From positions 19,540,808-19,604,807 of the forward strand of contig JALIGW010000014.1 of the NCBI GenBank assembly GCA_023053685.1: a DNA stretch of 64,000 nucleotides, in the 5' to 3' direction. The stretch comes from Diadophis punctatus similis. Its lineage: Eukaryota; Chordata; Lepidosauria; Squamata; Dipsadidae. Position numbers and translations under genes: made by a program. Of this stretch, positions 23,596 to 36,934 are shown in pieces (position 1 is the stretch's first letter; every line of letters begins with the position of its first letter). The notes below the pieces were generated by a model. It was not told where the DNA came from. It saw only the letters and a list, made by a program, of their open reading frames with translations, and did not search any database.

Positions 23596-23629
23596 ACAAC
23601 ATCATTCAAGATACATGTTTTCCTATGCA

Positions 23630-23930
23630 GGGCTCCTTGGTGCTCTGTGAGCTTGGTTGTTTTCTTGCAGACGTTTCATTACCCAAACTAGGCAACCTCA
23701 TCGGTGCTAGAAGGGAGGGGGTTTGCAGAGAGGAGGGAGGAGGAGGAAGAGGAAGAGAAGGGGGAGGGAGAGCTCTCTGTTTTCTTGCAGATGGTCCATT
23801 ACTCAAACTAAGCAACCTCATCAGTACTAGGGTTGAGTAACTGACTAGTGCTGATGATGTTATCTAATTTAGGTAATGAAACATCTGCAAGACAAGCACT
23901 GGGCTCAGAGAGCACCAAGGAACTCTCATT
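23630..23930. mobile_element. Penelope-like repeat block with three hammerhead-like cores
   Basis: Three copies of one repeat: minus at 23664-23710, minus at 23784-23830 and plus at 23845-23891. The last two face each other and form a large inverted repeat. Each carries the CTAGCA/TGCAAG flanks and a TTACC/GGTAA-like hairpin. The first keeps GAAAC and GTC but has CCGATGA. The third keeps CTGATGA and GAAAC with ATC. Shared extensions (GAAAACAACCAAGCTC, GCACCAAGGA) define the repeat unit. Assignment to Penelope-like elements is inference. Confidence 0.55.
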
Positions 23931-24729
23931 TCAACCCTATGCTACAAATACCATCTTTCCCTGAAACGAAGACCCTGTCTTATATTTTTTTGAACTCTGA
24001 AATAAATGTTTGGCCTTATTTTTGAGGAGGTCTTATTATTTTGGGGTGCTTGGAGCAAGACGGGGCTCCTCTTGCCATCTTACCTGATTTCCAGCTCTGT
24101 CTCCCTAACCCTAACCAGAGGAAATGGTGGGGACTGGCTGCGCATGCGTTTAAATATTTCCGGGGAGGGCTTATTTTCGGGGAAGGGTTTATTTTCGGGA
24201 AACACGGTATTCTTCTTTATTGGCTTTCCTATGCATTTATGCATACTGTAATAATGATCTAGGTCAGCCTTCTCTAACCTGACCTTCTCCAGATGCAGCA
24301 GTTTTACAATTCCTAAAACCTCCACCCAACAACTTGGGAACTGAAGTCTCAACTACATATTTGGTTCAGCCATGACTTAGGAACACCCCCAGCCCCCACT
24401 GGCCCACCCCCACCTGACCACAATCCCCCCCGCTGGCTTTGATCCCATGAAGTCCTCTCTTAATGCCCCACAGGGTCTCTGGGTTACCATAGCGACTGGG
24501 ACTGCCATCCCTAAGCAATGGGGTCACAGGCCTTCGTGCTTGACAACTGCGTTGCTTAGCGATGTAAATTCTGGCCTCAACCGCCATCATAACCTGTAGG
24601 CACTGAAAGGTGCACAGAAGAAAGGACAGGACAGGAAAAGGGAGGCAGCACTGAGGGGGAGGAACAGAAGGGCAAAGATGTCAGCCGCCTGCCGTCCACT
24701 CACTGCCCACAACACAGGGAGAAAATTAC

Positions 24730-24798
24730 CTTTCTGCTTACTGACTTTTCTCACGGTCATGGCTGCTTGTCGTTTCTGGTTCTCGGAAATTTCAAAGC
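24730..24798 (-). CDS. ARHGEF9: ARHGEF9 (collybistin) 69-bp exon after the PH domain
   Basis: Encodes the residues following the PH domain, FEISENQKRQAAMTVRKVSK and then QK. Acceptor AG lies at 24800-24799 and donor GTAATT from 24729. Phase 1 on both sides: the first two bases finish a Gly codon from the exon at 26781-27024, and the last base starts one finished in the terminal exon. The human protein reads KVPKQK at this place as I recall it, so one Pro-to-Ser difference. Length 69 bp is a multiple of three, so skipping it would keep the frame. Confidence 0.96.
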
Positions 24799-27057
<2,259 letters not shown>

Positions 27058-27152
27058 TCAAACCTGTGTCATGTTTAAAACTCTGATTTCATCTCCTCGG
27101 GAGAAGTGAACACAATCGCTGGAATGCAAAGGCTATTCATTAAGATGGCTAG

Positions 27153-27534
27153 AAAGAACCAACCCTGGATGGACTCAACAGAGGAGCCGGCACTTGGTTT
27201 AGACAAAAGCTGGGAAGTATGGAAATCGTTGAATCGACTGCGCACAGGTACAACAAGATCTAGAGACACTCTGAACAAATGGGGATATCCAGTGGCTTCT
27301 GCCCTTTGTGATTGTGGTGACATGCAGACAACACCACATATGTATACCTGCCCTTTGTGTCCCGATCAGTGTACACTTGAGGACCTCATGACAGTAAGAC
27401 AGAATGTAATTAATGTTCTTAGTTTCTGGGGAAGATCTGTTTAATTATACATATTTCAATCTTGTGTTTATATTTTAAATTTTATCTTGTAAAGTATGCC
27501 TTATTTTAATTGTGATGCTTCTGACACGAATAAA
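27153..27534 (+). mobile_element. 5'-truncated LINE tail with 16-bp TSD
   Basis: TCATTAAGATGGCTAG is exact at 27137-27152 and 27535-27550. Between them lie the last 95 or so residues of a LINE protein (SWEVWKSLNRLRTGTTRSRD; then CDCGDMQTTPHMYTCPLCPD), a stop at 27442-27444, an AT-rich 3' UTR and a terminal AATAAA. The Cys/His cluster is typical of the C-terminus of some LINE ORF2 proteins. The clade was not determined. It sits about 110 bp from the ARHGEF9 PH exon, upstream in transcription. Confidence 0.88.
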
Positions 27535-29384
27535 TCATTAAGATGGCTAGGATTTCAACTCTTCTTGAGCATCGTTGAAACTTCTCGACTTTTATGCTGA
27601 AGTCTGTGGAATGAGAGGGAACTCTAGCAGCACCTAAGATCTCTTGCAGATGAATACTGACTGGTAGTTTTTCTCTGAAATCCAGCAAGAAGTTTAGAAA
27701 TCCATTTGCCAGGACTAAGTTCTCCCCAAACAATTAGCAAACAGGTCGCCCAGCACCACAAAGGCCCAGACAGCATTTCCATTGCAGTTTTAAGCAGGAG
27801 AAGAGTTTCAGTCTTTTTACCTCCCTATTCCATAGATCTACTAAAAATAGAAATATGTCAAATAAATAAGAGAAGTATCACAGGTCTTCTGTATATGCTG
27901 GACCATGTGGGCAAAGAGAATGATGGAGACCACTAGTCAAGGAGAATGTCAGGGCTGCATCTGTCCTATCCAAGCTTCAGAATCTGGCAGCCTGACATTA
28001 ACAATGGGGTGGGGTGGAGGGGAGGGAAGGACTGGAATGCAAGGAAGAAGAGGGGAGTGGTGGAAGCCCAACTGCGCCTTGTGAGAAGCTTCAGCCAGCC
28101 AAGGTCAACTATGGATATGCAGAGCTGGTAACCAGGAACCTGTTTCCTAAACAATATGCAAGCACCTAATTGGACATTTACAGATAACTGGGGGATTGCC
28201 GGGTGGGAGGAGAGAGGAAAATCTACTCTGTATTGTTTGTATGCTAAAACCTCAGATTCAGCTTACCCACTTAAGCTTCAGTGAAGTTATACTCTTGGCA
28301 AAAACAAATGGCCAGGAGTCTTTCTTTGCTAGATGACTGAGTGGGACAGTTGACAGACAGCTTGTAGATTAGCAAGCCAAGCCTACTTTCAACTTTCCTT
28401 AGCCTTAGCTAACACACGTTTCTTCCATTCTCATTTTATTTTTCTCTCTAAGAATTCTTCCTCTGCTTGCCCCTTTGAGGGCCTTCACTTCCTGCTCTTA
28501 TATGTACCTGCACCACCAGGTTGCAGTGCACAAACCTGTGAACTGACTCCCTATGCCTTGCTCAACCTAGCACTCTCCACGTTTGTTGGACTACAATTCC
28601 CATCAAACCCAATGGCTAAGGGTGAATCAGAAAAGGATGCACAGGAATTGCAATTTCCTCTGATTCAGTGAGTGCAGAGGGAGAATCGCACTTCAAACAA
28701 ATGTTCCTGAGACTTTTGCTGAAATGTGCAAATCTAGTCCACCTACAAGGGATGTTTTCTCCTCGTTCCACATTAGGGGTGTAGAAGGAAAGAAAGTCTC
28801 AAAGGCAACTTTTGAAAAACAAAGTAATTTCTGAATAGCTTCAGTGACAAAAAGGTTGCATGCTATAAATCAGGCACATGGCCCAGAAGACAGCTCAGCA
28901 CTAGTATAAACCCTGATATTATGAAAGAAACTCATAAATAAATCTTTGGCTTCCTGGTGCTGAACTCAGAATTCCTCAAGCAGGACGGAGTTGAGGTTTC
29001 TGGTCATTTTTTTTGTCACATTTGAAAAAAAAGGACACTGTTAAGAGAAGTGTCAGATTGAAATATAAAATGTTTGCAGTAGAAATTAGAAATAAAAACT
29101 GAGCAAACATCACCACAATGTAATAGCCAGTTGCACAGTGGAGGCTTCAGCCAAGACTAATTTTATATAAGTTTACTTAAACAGAGACTCATTTGGAACA
29201 GCTGGTGCTAGACCTATTTTTAAAAGAATTTTAAAAGGTAAAGTTATTTGAGCAGCTGACATAGGGGTACAGCAGATGGTCCCGTGATCTAGGTGAGTCC
29301 CAATTGACTGAACGTGCAGTCAACTGACTCAATCATGTCTTTAAGGAATGAGTCAGTAGAGAAAAGGAGGAATGAGTCAGTAGG

Positions 29385-29510
29385 GAAAAGGAGGAGAGAG
29401 AAGAAGAAGGGGAAAGAAGAAGAAAAAGGAGGAGGAGCGAAGGAAGGAAGGAAGGAAGGAAGGAAGGAAGGAAGGAAGGAAGGAAGGAAGGAAGGAAGGA
29501 GAAGCAGTAG
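29385..29510. repeat. Polypurine tract with (GGAA)n
   Basis: Over 120 bases are almost purely A and G on the plus strand, with about 14 GGAA units at 29440-29500. Confidence 0.95.
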
Positions 29511-29689
29511 GAGAAGGAGTGGGGGGAGAGAGAGTTTTATGATCAAGGCAAGGAGAACATGAACTGAAGCAAGATTCTGTGGAGTTTTTAATGCAATGAT
29601 GGTGGAGACCAAAGGATCAGGGTAGGGAGCTTTTAGACCACCTGCTGTTGCTGACAAGACATTTCTATCATCAATCATTCTTGACCATG

Positions 29690-30040
29690 TCTGGTGGAGC
29701 TTCAGGGGAGGTCCAACTGTTCTCACCGTTAGGAAATTTCTCCTAGGTTCTGGGTTGCTTCTCTCCTTGATTAGTTTCCATCCATTGTTTCTTGTCTTGC
29801 CTTCTCCTGCTTTGGAAAATAGATGGACCTCCATGTCTTTGCAGGAGTCCCTCAAATATTGAAAGACTGCCATCATGTCTCCCCTGGTCCTTCTTTTCAC
29901 TAGACTAGGCATACTAAATTTCTGCCACCGTTCTTCGTACGTTTTAGCCACAAGGCTCCTGCCCCTAATCATCTTTGTTGCTCTTCTCTGCACCTCTTTA
30001 CATCTTATTGTTTTACAAATATTTCCTATATTGCACACCT
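29690..30040 (-). mobile_element. CR1 LINE 3' fragment
   Basis: Minus-strand translation gives VQRRATKMIRGRSLVAKTYE and SLVKRRTRGDMMAVFQYLRD, then PRRNFLTVRT, all CR1 C-terminal signatures. The frame then runs into unrelated flank, which inflates the apparent open frame to 249 codons. Confidence 0.88.
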
Positions 30041-30859
30041 AAATGCTATTTAAATAATATCCACAGTAGAAGATTGAATTGTAAACTTCATGCAACACAT
30101 AGAAATGCCAAAGCTCATCATTTTGTGGCAAAGTTGATTAAGCTCGGATAGATAAAGATAGAAAAGATAAAGACTTTTTTTGAAAGACTAGAAAACTTAC
30201 ATGATTTTTTTGTTGAAAGAAGAAAAGACAGAACTAATTGTTTATGAGCTGGAGAATTAGAAAGGGTTAAAGAGGGAGGGAAAGGTAGAAATCAAAATTC
30301 TATGTTTTCTTTCCTTATAAATATATTTAAATAATACCTGTAACTTTATTTTTGATCAGTCAATAGGCCATAATCAAAATACAGAACATAAAATACAAAC
30401 ATTAATAAAACCATATATAAAAATGGAATAAAATAGATTAAATTAAAAAAGAGAATGCAAATCATATTTATGTGTCATTTCTAAAGTTTATCCAATCAGA
30501 TCGACATATGTGCTATTTAAATAATACATTTTTGAATCAATTTAGAATCCAAAACTTTCGGGTGCTCTTTTCTTTCCTGTTCTGATACTTTTAATGCCAA
30601 GAGCTGCACCAGACCTCTCAAAAACCAGCCGCGATGGATACCTCAATTCCAACCCAACCCTTCATTTGAGATGAGCATATCTGCCAGCATCTTAATCAGC
30701 AGTGGCAGGACCAATGACATGTATCAGCATATTAGAGGGCATGGCTTAAAATGGAGAGGCAAGGAAGAACTGGGTGTAGCTGCTGCTTCAGCTCTATGAA
30801 CTGCTATGGGGATAGGCTGTGATTGCTGCTGAAAGCAATTTTTAGCAAGCCAGGCTTAT

Positions 30860-31440
30860 ATTTTATATTTTAGCAAGCCACAATATAAAAAAGATGTAGA
30901 GACTCTGGAAAGAGTGCAGAGAAGAGTAACAAAGATGATTAGAGAGCTAGAGGCTAAAACAATGCACAATGTTTGCAGGAATTGGGTATGTTTGTAAGCT
31001 GTTTATTGTTTGTAAACTGCCTAGAGTCTCTGTGAGTGAGTAGGCAGTTATATAAATCTTCTAAATAAAATAAAAATAGAAATGTCTAGTCTAGTGTAAA
31101 TAAGGACTCGGGGTGACATGATAGCAGTGTTCCAATATTTGAGGGGCTGCTACAAAGAAGAAGGGGGGGGGGTTCAACCTATTTTCAAAAGCACCAGAAG
31201 GCTAAACAAGAAACAATAAATGGAAACGAATCAAGGAGAGAATAACATAGAACTAGAAATTTCCTAACGATGAGAGCAATGAACCAATGGAAGAGCTTGC
31301 CTTCAGAAATTGTGGATGCTCCATCACTGGAGAAGAGATTGAACAGCCGTTTGTCTGAAATGATATAGGCTTTCCTGCTTGAGCAGGTGGTTGGACTACT
31401 AGAAGATCTCTAAGGTCCCTTCCAACTCTGTTATTCTGTT
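30860..31440 (+). mobile_element. CR1 LINE fragment interrupted by another retroelement tail
   Basis: CR1 coding remnant (GAAAGAGTGCAGAGAAGAGT) up to about 30978 resumes at about 31082 (ATGTCTAGTCTAGTG). Between them is about 100 bp ending in AAATAAAATAAAAATA. It has a GTAAACTGCCTAGAGTC motif typical of LINE/SINE 3' ends. The CR1 then continues to GGTTGGACTACTAGAAGATC and CAACTCTGTTATTCTG. Confidence 0.8.
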
Positions 31441-32598
31441 ATTTGTCTTGGAGCTAAGATCAAATGGTGGAACTCTCCAAGGTGCTGAAGCATGGAGGAC
31501 CATCAATAGATGCCTTAAGTTGTATTCCTGTTTGAGTATCTATCCTTCTGCATCTATCAGTCCATACCTGATATTCTAACATTCTTCATTTCTTGTTTAA
31601 ACTGCTCTACAAAGTTCCTGTCCATACTTATTGGTGCCAGATTTTGCTGTTATTAAAATGGAAACTGTTCTCCTATAAGGACAATTTCAGAAAGCAGATA
31701 TTCTCTAAGAATATTATTATAGGCTGGCATCCCTGCCCTCTTTTGTTCTGCTTCTTTCCCTTTCCCTTTATTTCAGGTTAAAGGTCCTGGAAATAATTTG
31801 GAGAAAGAGGACTGTTGGAATGATTAACCAGAAATCATAACCTGCTTTACATTAAAAACTGAGCTACCGTACTTTAGAAAAGTGACTCTGAGCTTCCGTC
31901 TGCGGAGAGTGGGACCTCAGCCTTGATTGCTTAAATCGAGTTCTACTTCATTCCAATTTCTCTCCCTAATAATGAAAATTTAATCTGAAGCTTAATCAAC
32001 TTTGCCACATGCTCTTGAAAGGTATTACCTGATCAAAGCTTGCCTGCAGACTTTAAAAAAAGGGAAAAAAAGAAAAGTGAATGTGTTTTGTGGTGATAGT
32101 CTTAAAATAGAATTAATCTTACACAACTGCATATATCATATCTCAGCAAGAAAAAGTTAAACAATCCTAGAATTGAAAGGGGTCATTCAGGACACACAAT
32201 CTAACCCCTGCTCAGTGCAGAAATCGAAATAAAATTTTCCTGATCAATGGCTGTCCAAGTCTGTGTGAACACATCCAACAACATACTGTAGGTGTCAACC
32301 ACTTGGCCAGGAAACTGGTCCTGCTATGAAGCTATCCTTTGCATTCCATTTTGGGGTCACTTTGCATTTCACTTAGATCAGAGGAACCGAAGAACTAGAA
32401 GTAGACACGGCAATGATTTAAGAGCAGAACAAGCGGTATTACAAATTAAAAATAATTTTAACTCAACTAAGTGTATTCAAAAATAGTACGAGAGAAAACT
32501 GAACAAGAGTTCAGACAGTATGGTGGAAGAGTGACAGCACTGGATCCACAGCTGTGGGAGCGAACTACAGGGGCTAACCAAGTAATTTTGGGGCCAGG

Positions 32599-32599
<1 letters not shown>

Positions 32600-32648
<49 letters not shown>
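32600..32648. repeat. (CAT)n microsatellite
   Basis: About 16 CAT units. They create artificial poly-Ile and poly-Met frames. Confidence 0.97.
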
Positions 32649-32649
<1 letters not shown>

Positions 32650-32651
32650 TA

Positions 32652-32885
32652 TTATATTTTTATCCCACTTTTGTTACTTTATAAGTAACTCAAGGTAGCA
32701 AACATACTAATACTTCATTCTCCTTCTATTTTATGCAGAACCACCCTGTGAGGAGGATTGGGCTGAGAAAGTGTGGTTGGCCCAAAATCACCCACCTGGC
32801 TTTCATGCCTAAAATGGGACTAGAACTCCATCTTCTGGCTTCTAGGCAAGACCAAAATGGCTCTCTTAGTCCAATTTGGCTTACA
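32652..32885 (-). mobile_element. tRNA-derived SINE, old copy
   Basis: Shares GGCCCAAAATCACC, TTTCATGCCTAAAATGGGAC and CTTAGTCCAATTTGGC with the copies at 23287 and 36935. Lies just after the CAT repeat. Confidence 0.65.
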
Positions 32886-34019
32886 GGACTTGTGGTAAGG
32901 AAAAATAGGAAGAAAGAGCACCATGTCTACCATTTTGAACTTTCCAATAAATCTAAATAAATAACTAAATAAATTTACAAGGGAGAAAAAGCTTCCAGGG
33001 TGAAAGCAAGAGAGTGAGTTATGCCTGTCATTGTCACGCAGTGATTTTATTGCCTGTTACATGTATATGCAGGGAGATGCATCCCTATTCATTATAATGG
33101 TTTATTCCTGAGCACGTGATTGATATGTTCTTGTACACATGTGTGCATTCCTTTCTCCGATCTGTCCTTCTGTTCCTGGCTTCCATTGAAGGAAGACCTA
33201 CTTTTATATCAGGCATGTAATTAATGAGGATTTATTGTTTTTGTACCAAAATAAATATTTTACTTAGACTTTTAAACTGTGGTTTCTTTTCTAATGTCTG
33301 ATGTCCGGGAAAAGATCAAACTTCTCCTTTGTGAGATTAATTATCACCTCTGTCAGTCATGGTGTATCTATCTAGTCAAAATCCTTATCAATTTCCTATT
33401 AGATTCAAAGCCTATCAATAACTCCAGTCTTTAAGCCTATAAACCAAAGTGATTTTTCCCCTGAAATCTGGATGGTCTTCACTGAGCAACAGTTACTGTA
33501 CTGCAGAATACATCCTGCTGTGTTTGGATTTTGGCTTCACAGTTTGATCCACTTCACGGGATTCTTCTTTTAGCAGGATCTAAATCAGATCTGAAGCCTT
33601 ACACCTAGCAGCATTTTCCACTCCATGTGAGATGCAAAAGGATCTGACAGTGTTTTAACATAGTTTTTCAAGGATCTTGGTGTTGGAACAAAGATTAAAA
33701 GAAACCAACAACAATGGGAAAATCCAGTTGCATTCTCTTATCAGAATCAGATGTTCGAGAGAGTGGAATTGCTATATTGCTATTTATTACTAGAAGGGAA
33801 AACATTAAATGACAATTGACTTAGGTTTCCTCTCAACAGATCTAATAAGGAAATAATAATGGGGTAAGTGGTCCATTAACTACCAGCATTTATGCTCAGT
33901 TTGCTGTGAGCAAAGCAGTACAAAAGACGCTGCTGTTATCTTCGGCAGTCCGAATAAAAGCAAGCAATACATAAGGAAGGAGCACACTACCAGCAGAAGA
34001 GAATCTCTGTAGCTCAGGG

Positions 34020-34250
34020 ATGAACTGTGAGGTCCTTGGTGCAACTGATGATGTTACCTAGTTGGGTAATGAAATGCCTGCAAGAAAACAACCAAGCTCA
34101 GAGAGCCCCAGGACACCACAGTTCTTTTCCTTTCCCTTTCCCTTATCCTTGTAAACCCCTTTCCCTTCTAGCACTGATGATGTTACCTAGTTGGATAATG
34201 AAACGCCTGCAAGAAAACAACCAAGCTCAGAAAGCACCAAGGACCCCACA
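34020..34250 (+). mobile_element. Penelope-like repeat, two hammerhead-like cores in tandem
   Basis: Two direct copies 129 bp apart, with cores at 34039-34084 and 34168-34213. Both have CTGATGA, a TTACC hairpin, a GAAA box and TGCAAG, then GAAAACAACCAAGCTCAGA. The second also has the matching upstream flank CTAGCA and intact GAAAC. Both have GCC in place of the GTC cleavage triplet. The tandem layout is what has been described for hammerheads in Penelope-like elements. No Penelope reverse transcriptase is present. Confidence 0.6.
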
Positions 34251-35074
34251 ATCTCCTCCTCCTCCACATGAACCACACATGGAGCACACTGCTTGCATCT
34301 GAAGGCTGGCCAACTATGTTTGGGGCAGGTGAGTGCAACTTGCAGTCCCAAGGCTGCAGAAGCTCAGCAAACTTCCTCAAACTTGCATGAAATTTCTAAC
34401 AAAACAGAAAAATAATTAAGAACATTCCAATAAAGGAGGATATTTGTAGCTTGGAGTTGAAATGAGGGTTTTTTGGTGCTCTTTCAGTATGAACTGGGCT
34501 ACTGTACGCATTGCATTCATATGGTTCCTGGTTGTGTGTAACTCTTAGTTATTAATTAGGGTGTTGCTGGCTGGCTATTAAGTGATTAATTGTTTCCTTC
34601 TGTTGCCACACCCTCGGCTCCTAAGTACCTGTTAGGCAGGTGATAAATCAGCACTCCTATTGACTGACAAAGAGCCCATTTCCCAGGCTTCAATCACGTC
34701 TTTGGCTATTTTTGTCCCTGCTTAGCCAACAATCATAGTAGCTGTGAAATTGAATGCATGTTCATTGCAATTTGAGGCTACCAATGAGTTCTGGATGAAT
34801 TATGGTAGCTTTGTCCCAATGAGGACTAATTTGTGCATTATCTCCAACACCCCAGCTGGTAGCTTACAAAATGCCATAAAGAAAGATCAGAGGAGTTAGC
34901 ATTTCTACTACAAGTTGGCTTCCTAACCTTAAACCTCCACAGAAGGGTCCTTCAAGTATCTTCCCCAAATTTTTCTGTAATATAGTAGCATGACATAAAT
35001 GCATTTATGTCAAAATAGCACTGTACTGTATTTTTAATACTGTTAGAAATATTAGAAATATAATACCTATATTT

Positions 35075-35930
35075 TTTATTTATTTATTTATTTATTTATT
35101 ATTTTTTTGTCAAACATGTACAGGATAGTAGTTGTTTGTATAAACATAACATAAGTAAAAAAAGTACCAATAAAAGAGGACAATAGGACAGTAGGACAGG
35201 GACGGTAGGCACAGTGGTGCGCTTATGCACGCCCCTTACAGACCTCTTAGAAATGGGGAGAGGTCGACTGTAGACAGTCTAAGGTTAAAGATTTGGGGGT
35301 TTGGGGAAGAAACCACAGAGTCAGGTAGTGCATTCCAGGCATTGATCACTCTGTTGCTGAAGTCGTATTTTCTGCAGTCGAGTTTGGAGCGGTTTACATT
35401 AAGTTTGAATCTATTATGTGCTCATGTATTGTTGCGGTTGAAGCTGAAGTAATCATTGACAGGAAGGACATTTTGGTATATGATTTTATGAACTACATTT
35501 AGATCAGATTGGAGGCGGCGTAGTTGTAAATTGTCTAATCCCAGTATTTCAAGTCTGGTGGAATAAGGTATTTTATTGCGAGCAGAGGAGTGGAGGACTC
35601 TTCTAGTGATATATTTCTGGACTCTCTCGATTGTATTAATGTCTGTTATGCAGTGCGAGTTCCAGTCAGGTGAGCTGTATTCCAGAATTGGTCTAATAAA
35701 TGTTTTGAATGCTCTGGTTAGCAGTGTAATATTGCCAGAGAAGAAACTACGCAAAATTAGATTAACAACTCTCAGAGCCTTTTTGGCAATGTTGTTATAG
35801 TGGGCTCTAGCATTTAGGTTGTTGGATATGAGTACTCCGAGGTCTTTGACAGAGTGAGGGTCGTCTACAAGGTCGTTTCCTCCAAGCTTGTATTTTGTAT
35901 TCTGATTCTTTTTGTCAATGTAATGAAATA
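35075..35930 (-). mobile_element. Rex1/CR1-like LINE, 3' end
   Basis: Minus-strand frame of 110 codons (35422-35754) encodes RAFKTFIRPILEYSSPDWNS, ERVQKYITRRVL and LRRLQSDLNVVHKI, a LINE RT thumb and C-terminal region. The homologous sequence continues to a (TTTA)n tail at 35080-35100. Same family as 1560-2120. The 5' two thirds are missing. Confidence 0.75.
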
Positions 35931-36934
35931 TATGTAATATAATGGTGCTACATTTCTAATACTCAGTTCCACACCAAATTATATTGCACAATATGTACCT
36001 TCAAATATTTTATTTTATTTTATTGATGTTATTATTTAATTTATGGCCAGCTTTTCTGTTTACACTGTGTAAAGGCTTCAATGGGTGTTTTTTTGAAGCT
36101 GTTTCCTCCTCCTCCTCCTTGCAGAATTCTGTGGAGGAATTCACTGGAGGGAAGACTCACAAAGGTGCCAATTTCTCCTTCTGAACAACGCAGAAAAGAA
36201 AGCCCTTTAATTTCACATGAAGACATCTGCACAAAAGGAGCTAAGGAGTAAGGAGAAAAGAGCAGCAAAGACTTTTTTCAGCTGCCCTTTTCTCCTTTCC
36301 AAAAGCGATGAGAGGCTCCAGAGTCTTCTCCCTTTTTTATCCCAACTTCTAAAAATTGCAAACTCACCCAGAAAGCCCCTGAAGGCAACTGGGAAAGCTG
36401 CACTTCCTTCTCTGAGTGATCACAGGTGCTACTGAGAACCACGTTCACAGATCAACACAGCTTCCCTTCCTTCCTCAAGGAAGTCAGGAGCAGCTATGGA
36501 ACAACTGGGGGCCTCTTTTAGTCCTGACGCCCCCCCTCACTCAGATGGGAGCCTTATGTTCCTCTTCCAAAACCATTTTCAGAGACAAAATCTGCTTTAT
36601 TGTCTGGTCTCCAACCTCTTGGCATCAATGAAAACCGTCAACCAGCTAGTCAAGCAATGGGACGCAGTTAGAGATTTGTCTGTGGATTTGAGGAATCAGC
36701 TGACCATCTGAGAATGTCAAACACGACACTCAACTTTGATCCAGCGTCAAACATCTAGCCGCCAATGGAAGAACTTTAAATATGGTCTTCAGTTTCTTCC
36801 ACATAAGATAAGGGCTTAGCTAATTGATGGCTAAGGGGGTTAGAGAGTTGCCTGGGGTTTTGCTCTTCAGTCACAGATTCTAGCAGTTTGCAACCAATCT
36901 GATTTCCCATAAAATAGCTCAAGGGGGAAAACAT

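Larger units (their letters stand above)
16608..24729 (-). other. ARHGEF9: ARHGEF9 intron before the last exon (8.1 kb)
   Basis: Starts with donor GTAAT (24729 downward) and ends with CAG at 16610-16608. It holds the MITE, hAT, L2, CR1, SINE and hammerhead-like repeats listed separately. The stretches 17483-18124, 19720-20810, 21530-22356, 22627-23286 and 23940-24729 hold little I can identify. One exception is a single hAT-like arm near 24270-24360. Confidence 0.9.

Noticed and set aside
29289..30038. 249-codon minus-strand frame as a gene
   Set aside because: The N-terminal part is CR1 and the rest reads through the (GGAA)n complement, giving PSFLPS repeats.
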